64,000 nt of DNA from Mastigias papua (taxonomy: Eukaryota > Cnidaria > Scyphozoa > Rhizostomeae > Mastigiidae): positions 13,198,214 to 13,262,213 of the forward strand of contig OZ025273.1 in the NCBI GenBank assembly GCA_964019165.1, read 5' to 3'. Position numbers and translations under genes: made by a program. This document shows, in pieces, positions 32,165-43,965 of the stretch. Position 1 is the first letter of the stretch. The number at the start of each line of letters is the position of its first letter. The notes beneath the pieces were generated by a model. The model saw nothing but the letters and a program-made list of their open reading frames with translations. It had not been told where the DNA came from and made no database searches.

Positions 32165-32625
32165 TGTGTGCGGCCAGCATGTTGTTCGAAAATCAATTAA
32201 GGTGCAAATGGTTTCTAATAAGTTGCTTATTTGCGTGAATGTTTGGGCGATCCACGAAGGTAATGCTCAATGTACGACACATATCATTCAAGATGATATT
32301 TGTCTCCTGTCTCTTTCCTTCAAGCTGATCTCCTCGGGGAATCAATCCAGATACTAAAGCATCAATGCCATTTGACTGAACTGACTATTTCAGAAATCTC
32401 AACTTCAGACTTTTTTGTTTTCAGGTCATTAGTTCCGTAATGTAGGATCGGCTTGTCAGGTTTCTTTTCGATGCATGACAATGAATAGCTCTTCATGTCT
32501 TTTACGGTAGCACCTGGGAAATCGACGACGGGAATATATTCATCCTTGTTGCCCAATTGTTTTAGTTTCCACGCCTTCACATTTTTAACCATTGAATCTC
32601 CAATAACTATTGTCGTGTTTTTGTT
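32165..32625 (-). pseudogene. SGNH/GDSL-type esterase domain of the non-LTR element
   Basis: Block I is VIGDSMVKN (IGDS at 32604-32593). The middle contains VVDFPGATVKDM, block III is HYGTNDL (about 32440-32420), and block V is the HLHLN near 32200. Together these are the Ser, Gly, Asn and His blocks of SGNH hydrolases. A frame change near 32600 and a stop near 32362 break the ORF. In related CR1-type elements the esterase lies in ORF1 and is thought to aid nucleic-acid or membrane interactions; its role is not settled. Confidence 0.7.
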
Positions 32626-34388
32626 GCTTTTTTCTTTGTGCTAATTGATTCTTCGCTACCTTTTTAACACTTACCTTTACGGTATTTTTCAAGATGTTGT
32701 TGCTGTTGGTGTTGATGCAGAGTAGAACTTCATCAATCAATTGCTCCCATGTCTTAATATAGGACCTCAATGCAACAGATTTTTAGCATTTACAGTTTTC
32801 TCTTATGTCCGAAATAGGACTCGAAAAGTATCGTCTGTGCTATTACAAAACACAAACATTACTTTAGTGATACGCATATGTTGTCAGCAAACTGCCATTT
32901 CACACATCCCTATAAGCCGTCTTCTTCATGACGGTCCAGCCTAGCAGAGCAACCATGAAAAAGAAGAATAAAATTTGACATATCAAACGTCTACTTCTGC
33001 TTGCTTACGAACAATTATAACTCATATTGAAGGAAAATATATCAGTTACTGAAGTGGCTGTGAAACTTATAACATCTACTCATCCTTTCCAATGATTCCC
33101 CAATGAAATGGCTTTTTTCACTCTTTAGGGACAAGAATACATATATTCATATGATCATGTTGAACAAAGAGATTCAACCTTATTTTGCTCCCATTGCAAA
33201 TGGTAAGTACATTTCATCAAAAATTTCATGCAAAGGTTAAAAAATTACTACCATTGTCATTAACGAGAAAGACAAACTGTGTATGTCCACTTGACCGAAA
33301 TGCTTTATGAGATTAGTCTGCAAAAATATTTGAATATTAAGTATTGTTCATATGATCAGCTAGCTAAGCTCCTTCCAACAGGAGGGTGTTTGGATAACAC
33401 CACTAGAAAAAGAGCTTGTATTGGCAAAATACCTAAAAACTGCATTTCTGTAAGCAAATATTTTTTTGTTTTTTGTGTCTTTGGAGCCCAATAAAAAGAA
33501 TAAGGTTCTGCGGAGAAGCAAAAAGCTCACGAATTTGATACATTGATACAATCACATAGTTTGCAAACAAATTGAACATATGCATAATACATCCAAATTT
33601 AAGAAGGTATTCTTCAGTCATGGGGAGCCACATTCATTTTATCGTTGATTTGTAGGTTCTGTCCCCATTCCTAAAGTAAACTTTTAGAAACATTCATGAA
33701 ATTAGCCAGACTCCTTAAAAGATAATTTCACATATTTGTCATGCTTTGGATTTCAAACAGCTGGTGAAGTAGGCGTGGCAGTAGTTGTGGGGCCAGTGAA
33801 GGTGGTATACGGAAACAACTCTTGATATTTTGGCAAAGGTAGACCTTGAAACCCTGCACATTTAATGAGAATTTAATGAGCCCATTTGGTTTAGCATTGT
33901 TAGTCCAATAGTTAGGAATTATTGCACATCGTGGGGTAACACAGCAGAAATAACTTAAAACTGTGCACCCATATTTCAAAATATTTTCTATTGATCATTT
34001 ATATTTGTCGATCAATCAATAAGTATTGTCTGACTGCAATGTTGGCATTTCAAATACTTGCCATTAGAAGTGGAGGATAGGACAAGAAAGCCTGGAAAAT
34101 ACCTATTTACAGTTGGTTCCCATGATGCTTCAAGAAAGCGATCTTCAGAATCTGTATTCAATTCTCCATTTGCTAGTTATTAGGATTGCCTCACTAGTAT
34201 GATGGAGTCATTCCAAAACAAAATCAAACCTATAGTCACTCATCTTCAGGCAACGATATCGGTTATAAAATCTATGGTAATAAGATGTGTAAGAGATATT
34301 TCCAAAACAATTGATCTGTTGACAGTCCATACCCTGAACAAGATACTTATCCTATACAAATGATAACAGGATACATAAACCTGTATAA

Positions 34389-34415
34389 ATATTATTCATT
34401 ATTATTATTATTATT
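34389..34415. repeat. (ATT)n microsatellite
   Basis: About eight ATT/TTA units with one interruption. Confidence 0.85.
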
Positions 34416-35957
34416 CGAGAGCAACTTGCTCTCAATCCGAGGAAGCGGAGAGTGTAACTACATGGAAGAACAACATCGTCTATAGAAACTAGGATTTTTG
34501 AAAACTAAGACACTTAGCGAATGCTGCAGCAACTTCTTAAACAATTTCAACCTTTTTGAGCTCGTCTTGAAGTAGGTTTCCAATAAACCCTCCATTTAGA
34601 CTGTTTATAAAGTTCACTTTAAACGTCATAATTTCGAACTTGAAAGCTCACGAGTCAAGTCGTTGACATAATGTAGATTAAACCGTGAATAATGATGTAA
34701 ACAATTCCTCGGAGAAGTGGGATACATTCTAACAAGAGAGTCCAACTTAAAGAGATGGTTCTGTTTGATTAAACAGGGCATGGCTAAAAATGGTCGTGGG
34801 TTCTAATACTTGTCTCTCCTTTTTTGAGACTGATGCCACCACTATGTGACAGTCAGTAAGAAAACAAGAAATGCATAGTAAAATCTAAACCACAACATAA
34901 TAGGTCATAAGCATAAAATGGATTAGTTGAAAGACTAATTATTGCTGAGTTTTGTAACTGACCTTTTGGCATCATTCAATGGTCTTATGGTAAGTGACTA
35001 ACGGAGATATATCCACGTGAAAAAGCCGATCTCCACTGCGTTTCCAAATATGCAAGTTTTTAAAAGTATTCTGCAAAATGACAGATATGCAATAGGAAAG
35101 TTTGCAACATTTCGCAGTTATTGGAGGCTTACTGCAGATAGCAATGAGATTATGGAGTCTTCAGTGGAATGGGGGATTTGGTATAACCTGGCGGTGTTGA
35201 CAAAATATAGTTGTGTTAAACAAAACTGTGACAGACTGAACTAGTAAAAGTAAGGTTATATTTCATGTGACTTACCAATTCAAAAACTGTTGTGAGCTGT
35301 TAAATGATGCAGTTGCATTTATGCATCGCTGAATTGCCGTTAAACTCGAATTAACAGTCAACACACTATCTCCAGTTGAATTTGCGATTTCGCTTAGTAT
35401 CTTAAAGGACGACGTAGTGTTTCGCAAACTCTCCATAAATTCATGGCGTCCCATACCACTTTCACCATCATGTTGCCACAAAACTGTTGTGATTAGAGCA
35501 TAAATCCGCAGTATCGATGTACTTGAAAGGCTCATGGCTACTCCACTGGATACACAGGGCAAAGAGCTGCTGTCATGGGAATAGGGACTAAACGGATGGA
35601 CAGTTGAGTGAATACGGAATTCTATAGCCTCAGAATTACGAAGCTAACAAAAGACTCCTATTGACGGGGGATCGCATTACCAATACACCTCATAACAACT
35701 CTCCAGCAGGTTGCTGTGTATTGGATGATTCAAAACAAAGCAATGAAGCTCTGAAGCAAAGCTCCAAAAGCAAGTTGTACCCCAGAGTACTAGAAAACTT
35801 CCTTTACATTCATTACTAACATTTTATTGAAAGACAACCGTTCCCAAGTGTCCACTGGAACAGACTTGCTTTAACAGTAAAAGAGGAAACTTTTTCTACA
35901 TAATTAAACGAACCTACATCTAGGTGAAGTTTGATTGGAATTCTATGAGTCATCGGC

Positions 35958-36031
35958 CGTGACCGGAGGAGCTGTGCGAGATAGTGTGCCGCAGCAATTT
36001 GACGGGAGGGCGCACAGCTCCTCCGGTCACG
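35958..36031. repeat. Perfect 21-bp inverted repeat with 32-base loop
   Basis: CGTGACCGGAGGAGCTGTGC then G (35958-35978) is the exact reverse complement of 36011-36031. The arms are markedly GC-rich in AT-rich surroundings. Weaker inverted similarity (GAATTCTA / TAGAATTTC) extends outwards. It could be the ends of a tiny palindromic transposon or a hairpin RNA precursor; nothing distinguishes these. Confidence 0.8.
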
Positions 36032-36660
36032 CATGGTAGAATTTCAACTGACAGAAAACAGTGTAAGCAAATTGCTACTGTACTTTCATATGTTCCATAA
36101 GATTAATGTACACCAACAAAGAAAACTGCTAGGATAGCAATATTAGCTAATATAGCTATAGTTTTATATCTGATGAGCACGTGGGTAGATGGATTAAAGA
36201 ATAGAAAAAAACAATGTATAAATCCTGGTTTTCTGAGCATATCAAAGAGTGATTATTAATATGTACCCTCTAAGTTTTAGCTGCTATCGGTGAAGATGAT
36301 AAATGTTGCTAGTGAACATCACAGCAAACTGGTAAGTCACTTAATGCCACAGTACAGCAATTAACACGTCCAGCGACAAATGTCATATATCCAGGGGCCA
36401 GTTATAACTTATATCCTGTGCTACAAAAGGTGAATAATCGCAAAAGCAAAACTCCATAACATAGGGAGGTGGAATCAATACTGTTGTATGTTGTCTGTGA
36501 TGGCGGACGTGTTTTAGCTTGCTCCATGCCTCGTCTCTGCCAAGGGCTTAATATGCAAGATAAAGTTGAGATAAGTATTATATTTAGCTTTTACTTACAA
36601 ATTTAGTGTGATTTAGCTTGCTATCTATACGGGTATCGACAAAATCCCTCAATCGAAGTC

Positions 36661-39130
36661 ATGACGAAGCCTAAACGTGGTAAATCCACAACTGATGTTC
36701 CACCTTCGCCGACGCCACAAACAATTGATACATTAGAGAGTTTAAAAGACTATATGAAAAAAAGAATTCAGGAAAATCAATGGAAACCTTAGCAATGTAA
36801 CAATGAGCAAAAGGAAAAAAATCAGACAATGGACGATAAGATAATGGAATCTCATATCATTCACCTGAAAGCATCAAATGAAGCAACTGAGCAATATCAG
36901 CGTAGACTAACAGAGGCAAATTTTGTAATAAGCCAGTCAAAACGCATTCTCAACAACCAATCAGAGGCCTGGATGGTGACGTAACTTTTTTTACATTCTG
37001 CCTGCAACTCCCTCTTTGCAATGGGGAAAACATAGTCATACAAACAAAAGGCCGTCATCAATAGATACTTGCTTGAAATTCTCCCAATTTTTAGCAGCTT
37101 TTTTGTAAGAAAGTAAGTTATGAATTCCTCGCGGCCATAAGCGATATCTGCATCTAATTTTTCTACAGTGACGTTCAAATTTTATCCATCCTAAATATGT
37201 CAGATAGGTTTAGGTACCCTGGGAAAGTGGCCCCCAACACCCAAAAAAGAACTGTTCATAATTTACTATCAATATCGCAAAATACCTCAAGGGACCCCTT
37301 TCTCAATAGCCTCTTTTTTCTTTTTAAATCTTATAAGAATTTTAAAACTTACTTTAAGTACACTGTGACCAAATACAGCAAGAAAGGACACTAAGTTTTC
37401 TGGCTCCAGCAGAATATGTTGGTTTCAATTCAACATACGTACGAAAGAGTAAGTAAAGTTCATATCACATTAGATGTTGTTTTTTTGTACAGGAACTAAA
37501 CAAGGTAAACACTGGACAGTTTTTGAGTGTACCAAATAATTCTAAATCTATAGAATGAATACATGCACATGACCAAAATCCTTGACAGCTAATGTCAGAT
37601 GAAGTTTCTAAAATTATTAGTCAAATAAAACAATGAAAAGAAAGAATAAGATGAGTGGTACGCTGCCAGTAGTCTAATAAGCTCATTCCATCAGTTGAGT
37701 GAACAAAATAGGTGACATTGTTAACTCCAGTATTGATCTTTCAGCCATATAGCTTCTTCAACTTGAAGTTATTTTCCATTTTTCAATTTCAACTTTGTAC
37801 CACTTCTTCAACTTGAAGTTATTTTCCTTTTTTCAATTTCAACTTTGTACCACCTTTGGAAAATAAATGACTTGCAAATTTCTTTGAAACAGCCCGCCAA
37901 AGATGAATAGCTGCTGACGCATATTTGATAAAATAATTACACTCTTGTAACGAAAAATGTGCTTCGTTGAAAACAATAAGAATACGTCAAGGAGCTATTG
38001 CAAATTTTACATTCACTGTAGACATACGGAGTTTAATTCACCATATGTAATAGTTCTAATTCACTGAATGGAAACTTTACAATTCTGTTTCACTCAGCAA
38101 TAAGTTTGTTGTGGAAGATGCTGCCTTGGTGAAGCAAGAAGGGTATTAGTTTTCTGTCCCCCTTCTCTTGTTGGTTTTTATCACGGGAAATGTGCAAATC
38201 ATTGCCTAGTTTTCTGGGGTGAGAAGAGACAAAGTTGGAGCTACAATAACAAATTAATTTCAATTCAACGATGCTATTGAGAAAGGGTTCTCTTGAGGAA
38301 TTTTGTGGTATTGATTGTGATCTATGAACAGTTCTTTTGGAGTTGAGAGGTACTTTCCCTGGGTACCTAGACCTATTCGACATACAAATTGGGAAGGATG
38401 AAATTTGAACGTCGCTGTAGGAAATTTTCATGGAGCTATCGGTTAGGGCCGCGAGGAATTCATAGCTTATTACCTTAGAAAAATGCTACCAAAATCTGGG
38501 GGAGATTCAATCAAGCATGTGCTGATGATGGCCTTTTCTGTGCAGCTATGTTTTACCATTGCTAGAGGGGGTGACAGGGAAAATGTAAACAAATAACGTC
38601 ACTATTCAGGTTTCTGATTGGTTGTTGAGGATCGCTTTTGATTGGCTATCACAAAATTTGCCTCTGTTGCGTAGACTTTGTTTGAGGATTAATGGAATCG
38701 ATATGCCCCCAAATGGATCAATACAAACCGGGGAAGAATGCCTTAGCAAAGTCAGAAATGCCCTAGATAAGCTTAAAGTTGATATTCCCTACACGGTAAT
38801 TGATAGGGCTCATCGCATTGTCAGAATGAAGGTGATAGATGGGAAGACAGTTCAACCGATGATTGTCCGGTTTACAACGTGGAGGCATCGTACAGATGTT
38901 TACAGAGCAAGGGAGGGTGTGAAGAATATAAAATCAAATTGGACTTAGCCAAAGAAAGAGTCAATTTGTTGAAGAGGGCGAATGGACTTTTAAATTCTAA
39001 ATATAATTCTTTTGCATTTTGCAATTATAATTGTCAACTCGTGTGGTTTAATGATGGTAAATATCGCAACTTTGGTGATAAAGATGAGCTTAAAGAACTT
39101 ATTGAAAAGGGTTATATTTCTTTCTCGTAA
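36661..39130 (+). pseudogene. Non-LTR ORF1 (L1-ORF1p-like RNA-binding protein), split
   Basis: Chaperone-type RNA-binding protein. Starts ATG at 36661 (MTKPKRGKSTTDVPPSPTPQ). A TAG at 36790-36792 is the only stop before the insertion; the following stretch is a coiled-coil-like run ending ATEQYQRR. After the 1,760-bp insert the same frame resumes LCLRINGIDMPPNG (from 38676), then VIDRAHRIVRMKVIDGKTVQ and VRFTTWRHRTDVYRAR, the RRM-like core. A frameshift near 38930 leads to LDLAKERVNLLKRAN, the C-terminal domain, ending at 39130. Confidence 0.8.
36909..38668. mobile_element. MULE-like foldback element, 1,760 bp, about 400-bp TIRs, 9-bp TSD
   Basis: Termini AACAGAGGCAAATTTTGT and ACAAAATTTGCCTCTGTT are perfect inverted copies. 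Inverted similarity then continues with gaps for about 400 bases (36909 to about 37330 against 38668 to about 38255), including the blocks CAACAACCAATCAGA and GAATTCCTCGCGGCC. The identical nonamer GCGTAGACT flanks both ends (36900-36908 and 38669-38677). Long TIRs with a 9-bp duplication are typical of Mutator-like elements. The interior (37330-38255) has no recognisable transposase, so it is non-autonomous. Confidence 0.85.
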
Positions 39131-39405
39131 CTTTCCTTATTTTTCTCATGTTTTTTTTGTTGAATTTAAATAAACCCCAATAGACACTTTGATTCTTGCA
39201 CGTGTTACTTCACATACGCACGAGTTTGTACTTTGTCTAGTATACGCATTAGTAAATAGCCCGCTGCAGAGACCTGTTTGTGTTGTTTGCTAACTAGTTT
39301 CTTGCCAGGTTTTCCTGAATATTAATTTCCATTTAATAAACTCTTTTTTACGTTTAACTTTGCTATTGTTTGTTCTTTATAACGAAAAATTATTACTCGG
39401 AAGAA

Positions 39406-41785
39406 ATGTCAAATTTTTACGATTCTGTTTTTCCTTCATGCACCTATGGACTTCTGGCATGTCAATCAGTATTGGATTTAGGTTCTATACCAAATATAAG
39501 GGACTTTGACATTGATGAGCAACTGCCCACAAGCATCCAGTGCCGATATTATTTCGTATCTGAACTTGCCTCCTTAGAAACTAAGTCCCAAGACCTCTCT
39601 ATTCTCCATGCAAATGTCCGTAGTCTTTCTTGCCATCGGGATGATATAATATCTCTTGGAGCATCAAATAACTCATTTGACGTTATTGGGGTATCTGAAA
39701 TATGGCACTCTGAAAAGCGTCCAATAGTCACTAATATAGATATTGATGGGTATATATTTTGTAGCACCAAATCGCTTAGTCAAAATGGAAGGGTTGGACT
39801 ATATGTTAAGTCTTGTATTAATTCTATAGACCGAGTTGATCTAAATCATCAATGCGACGACTTTGAGACAGTATGGATTGAAACTGAAGTTTTGAATGAC
39901 AAGAACCTATTGTTTTGCTGTTCTTACAGACATCCTAACTCTACAATAAACACATTCACTGACCATCTTAAAGCTACTCTTGCAAGGTTAAATAATAAAA
40001 GGGTTTTTATAGTAGGTGAAATCAATATAGATTTACTAAACTATGACACACATTCTCCAACTAAGGACTTTATAACTAGCTTTCTAAGCAACCATTTCCT
40101 ACCATGCATTAACCATCCGACAAGAATTAGTGACTGGTCCTTAGCAAAAATTGATAATATTTTCACAAACATAGTTGATGCAAAGATATATACGGAAATA
40201 TAACAACCCATATTTCAGACCACTTCCCGAAATTTCTGATTTTGAGAAATGCTAGAATCTCTCATCTCCAAAGACACTCCTTGAAATATGAATACTCATC
40301 TTTAAATGAAAGAAATTTTCTTGAAGATTTTAACAAATGAACTTTAGCAACATAAATGATACATCTGACATAGATACCAACTATGACAAATTTGTAAGTG
40401 ATTTAACCTCATTAGTGAGTAAACATATCCCCTCAAGAACAACACCTAGGAGAGAGTTAAAATTTAAATTAGAGCCATGGATTAACTACAGAATTCAGAA
40501 AATGATAAAAATAAGAGATCAATTTTTAAGTAAATTTAATCAGGATAAATCAGACAAGACCCTTGTAGCCTATAAGAAGTTTAGGAGCCATACAACAAAT
40601 GAATTAAAAAAAGCTCGGAAAAAATACTTTCAAAACTATTTTATGGAAAATGGGACAAAAATAAGAGGAAGTTATGGACTGGAGTAAAAAGCATTCTTGC
40701 AAATAAAAATTCGGTCTTTCCCAAAATTCATAAAGTCAAAGATAAAAATTTAAATCTAACCTCGGATGCATCTGAGATGTCAAATATACTTAGTGAATTT
40801 TTCATCAATGTTGGAAATGACATCACCAAGTCTATTGATTACAATCCTAAATCGCCAAATGAGTATCTAACAAATAGCAACTCTGACTCAATTCTTATAT
40901 CTCCTGTCGCTCCTATTGAAGTTAATGAAACAATTTTAAACTTAGACTCATTAAAGTCTATCATGCCAATTAGCATTCCCATACAGTTATTAAAAACTTT
41001 AGGGCCGAAAATTTCTAATTCTTTACCTACAATGATCAATCAATCATTTTCCAAAGGTATGTTCCCTTCCAAACTTAAATAGCTAAAGTTGTTCCTATCT
41101 TCAAAAAGGTGACCCCTAAGAACTATCAAATTACAGAACAATATTTCTTCTACCTATTTTTAGCAAAATTTATGAAAAGTTAATGCATAAAAGAATCTAT
41201 GTCTTTCTGAAGAAAAAAAGATTTTGTATCCTCTACGGTTGGATTTCAAGAGAATAATTCAATTGATCATGTGTTGATTAGTATGACTGAAGAAATTAGA
41301 TATTCTCTCGACAACAGGCGATACGGTTGTTGGATCTGTTTGAACCTCCAGAAGGCTTTTGATACCGTTAGTCATGATATTTTACTAGCCAAATTAGAGC
41401 ACTATGGTATTAGAGGAAACGTACTTGATTGGTTTAAGTCGCATTTGTCTGGAAGAAATTAATTTGTTTCAATTAATGGCTCCAACTCTATTTTAATGAA
41501 AGCCACATGCGGAGTTCCACAGGGATTTGTACTCGGTTCATTGCTTTTTCTTATTTATGTCAACAATTTACCAAATGTCTCAAACAAAAACGTTTTATCT
41601 ATTGTCAGATGATGCAGACGTCTGCTGTGATTGCGATACAGTAACAAACCTTGCAAAAGAGATGAATAAAGAATTAAAATATGTAAAAAGATGGTTAGAT
41701 ATAAATAAGCTTCCCTTAATATAAGTAAAACTAACTATATTATCTTCCATACTAGCACAATGAAAATCCCTGTGAAGAACGTCAA
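39406..41785 (+). pseudogene. Non-LTR ORF2: endonuclease and RT
   Basis: ATG at 39406 (MSNFYDSVFPSCTYG). Endonuclease blocks: LSILHANVRSLSCHRDD, DVIGVSEIWHS, RVGLYVKS, FVIGEI-type GEINIDLL where GDFN is usual (Asp to Glu at a metal-binding position), and, after a frameshift near 40200, ISDHFP. The pre-RT region LKFKLEPWINYRIQKMIK follows, then (40770-41080) VNETILNLDSLKS and QLLKTLGPKISNSL. RT: LNLQKAFDTVSHDIL (41330-41380), a damaged PQGS block (41515-41545) and a degraded YADD region (LSDDADVCC, 41600-41625). Many frameshifts. Confidence 0.85.
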
Positions 41786-41990
41786 AGAGAGATTACAACT
41801 GCTTCTCAACATATATACATAGCGAGTAAAATAACTGTACAGGTAATACTAAATAGCAAGATATATCTGACGTCTATGAGTGATAAATGTGAACTGAATA
41901 AAATATCGGAAGTAAAGATTATAATATATGACGGAATCTGGTACCAGGAGTATGGTACGAGTGTTGAATGTCACATGTCTTTGTGAGTAA
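41786..41990. other. Short unrecognised gap
   Basis: About 200 bases between the truncated non-LTR end and the left TIR of the ISL2EU-type transposon. Nothing recognised. Confidence 0.4.
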
Positions 41991-42199
41991 CAATAGGCCA
42001 TACCTTAATTACGTCATATACCTAGTAAACACAATGCATTCTGGTAGTTGTGGTAACGCGCGAAATTATAATTTCATTGATTACTGGCATCGCACTATCG
42101 ATCATCCCGTAGTTTATAAATATGGAAAACTTTCGTGATACTTTAGAAGAGAAGAATAGTACAAGCCCTAGTTTTATTGAAAACTCTTGCCCGGGTGAA
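41991..42199. repeat. Left TIR of the ISL2EU-type transposon
   Basis: About 209 bases. It contains the start codon of the nuclease gene (ATG at 42122) and the first 26 codons. Weaker similarity to the other TIR continues to about 42230. The shared sequence GGTAGTTGTGGTAACGCGCG (near 42045) is identical in both TIRs. Confidence 0.9.
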
Positions 42200-43843
42200 G
42201 ACAATTTTTGCAATACCAAAGGAAATAAAGCGACGAAGAAGGAACGAGAAGGAAAGAAACCATCAGAGCTAGGCCCAGTTCTAAATGAAGGTGAAGGATT
42301 TACTAAATCTTTGGAAAACCTTCCAAGGTTCTCGACCATCGTAATTGATAATCATTTACTTGAACCGAAATCCTCTATGCTTGTATCATCTACAAATTCA
42401 AAAGCATTTCGAAATAAAAGATGTGGTTATCGACTATGGAAGGAAGGGTATGTAAGAAACATTTTGGTGAAATAAAATGTAATAGCAAGGAAGGTACTCT
42501 TCATAGCGAAAGCAAAAGTCCATGCTTCAATGAAAAACATCAGCTACACAACATATGTTCATTTTGATCCAACTATTGGCGATATTCTGGAAGCAAAGTG
42601 CAATTGCAAAGCAGGGCAAGGAGGTGTATGCAAGCATGTAGCTGCTCTCCTCTATTCATTGTTAGACTACCTTCATTTAGGACTGAAAGAAATACCACCT
42701 GATATTACTTGCACTCAAGTAGCACAGAAGTGGCATGTTCCATCTTCAGCCAATCTTACTCTTACAAAAGCAGTCAAGTTTACCGACATTACTTTTGAAA
42801 AGGCAGAAGTTGGCAAGAAGCGAAAGTGTCCTATTGTAAGTGGGGAGCGTCCATTCTGTGCCTTACCTAGTTATGCTCGTCAGATAACGCCACAGCAAAT
42901 TGAAGACCTTGCATCAGATCTTAGGACGGCTGGGAAGGCATCACTTCTTTGCAGTGCATTGGCATCAAATGGCTATCAGCCTTGCAAACTGTTTATTACA
43001 TCATGCAATGACACTGTTAGACTGAATCAGGATGTTGAAGCAATAGCACACGACAGCTAGCACCCAATTATCAATGCCTTATTTATAAAAAGGGAGGATG
43101 CTATTGACAATGTCATTCCTAGTAATACTGCAGAAGAGATTTCTGAAATAGTTGGAGTTTCAAAAGATAAGGCAATTGAAATCTGTATCAATACTTTGAA
43201 ACAAGCAGATTGTGCTGGCTGGTATCTGGAAAGGTCAAAAAGGATAACTGCTTCCATTTTTGGTAAAGTAATAAATAGAAGAAAGACATTGTTTCCTAAA
43301 GCACTATTGAAACAGATACTTGAGAAGCCCATGGGCAAAATGACGAATTATCCAGTTCCATTGAAATGGGGGATTGAACATGAAAGTGTAGCCATAGAAG
43401 AATACTTGAGAAAGAAAAAACTACCTTTAACAGCATTGACAAGCTGTGGTTTTGTTATAAATCCAAAATGGCCTTGGCTTGGTTGTAGCCCAGATGGTAT
43501 TATTATTGAGAATGGGTCACCAGCTGGTTGTATTGAAGTAAAATGCCCTTACAGTAAAAGAGACTGCTCAATCAAGGAAGCTGCATTGACTGATAAGAGC
43601 TTTTTCATGAAAGTGCTAGAAAACAAATGTGAATTAAAAGTTGGCCACTTTTATTATTATAAGTGTCAGGGGATAATGAATATTCTAGAATTACCCTGGG
43701 TTGATTTTGTTGTCTTCACAACCAGAGATATTCATATTGAGAGAATCTTCAGGGATCAGACTCTTTGGATAAGGAAAATGCTACCAGAGTTAACTAGATT
43801 CTTCTCTCTATATATTTTGCCAAAGTTGTTGCCTTCATCTTAA
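42122..43843 (+). pseudogene. YqaJ-type nuclease with SWIM finger, two nonsense codons
   Basis: A single frame from ATG 42122 (MENFRDTLEEKN) to the stop near 43843, about 573 codons, broken only by TAA at 42473-42475 and TAG at 43058-43060. A SWIM zinc finger lies at about 42597-42640 (CNCKAGQGGVCKHV: C-x-C...C-x-H). The C-terminal YqaJ/lambda-exonuclease-like domain (43190-43800) has KWGIEHESVAIEEY, LGCSPDGIII and CIEVKCPYS, the E, D and E-x-K metal-binding residues. Such nucleases may help process transposition intermediates. No frameshifts: recently inactivated, unless the stops are read through. Confidence 0.85.
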
Positions 43844-43965
43844 GCATATGAGTAGTTTGTAAGAAATGATACTATGCACTTGTTTTGTATTTATTTTGTA
43901 TAAATAGAGAACTTCTTCCTTACTTCAAGTAGCACTACTATGACGCCTAAAAGGAATACAGTATC

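Larger units (their letters stand above)
29828..32790 (-). mobile_element. Non-LTR retrotransposon, SGNH + endonuclease + deleted RT
   Basis: Reads right to left: SGNH-esterase region (32625-32165), AP-endonuclease-like region (about 32060-31200), the pre-RT block, then only the C-terminal part of RT (30512-29830). The RT fingers and palm are missing: the pre-RT peptide SPINSIPVNILK runs within a few bases into the YxDD box region at 30512-30501. The 3' end is interrupted by (TA)n. An esterase domain is known in CR1-type elements, which fits the RT tail. Confidence 0.75.
32800..36500. other. No gene recognised
   Basis: About 3.7 kb of AT-rich DNA without recognisable protein homology. Contains a short (ATT)n run at 34389-34415 and the long perfect hairpin at 35958-36031. 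The modest ORFs on both strands lack compositional or motif support. Confidence 0.45.
36661..41785 (+). mobile_element. Non-LTR retrotransposon with ORF1 and ORF2, interrupted
   Basis: ORF1 36661-39130 (split by the foldback element at 36909-38668), a spacer of about 275 bases, then ORF2 with endonuclease and RT from 39406. The 3' end is lost near 41785, where the RT thumb peptide (NKLPLNISKTNYIIFHTS) stops. Removing the foldback leaves an element of about 3.4 kb. Confidence 0.8.
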
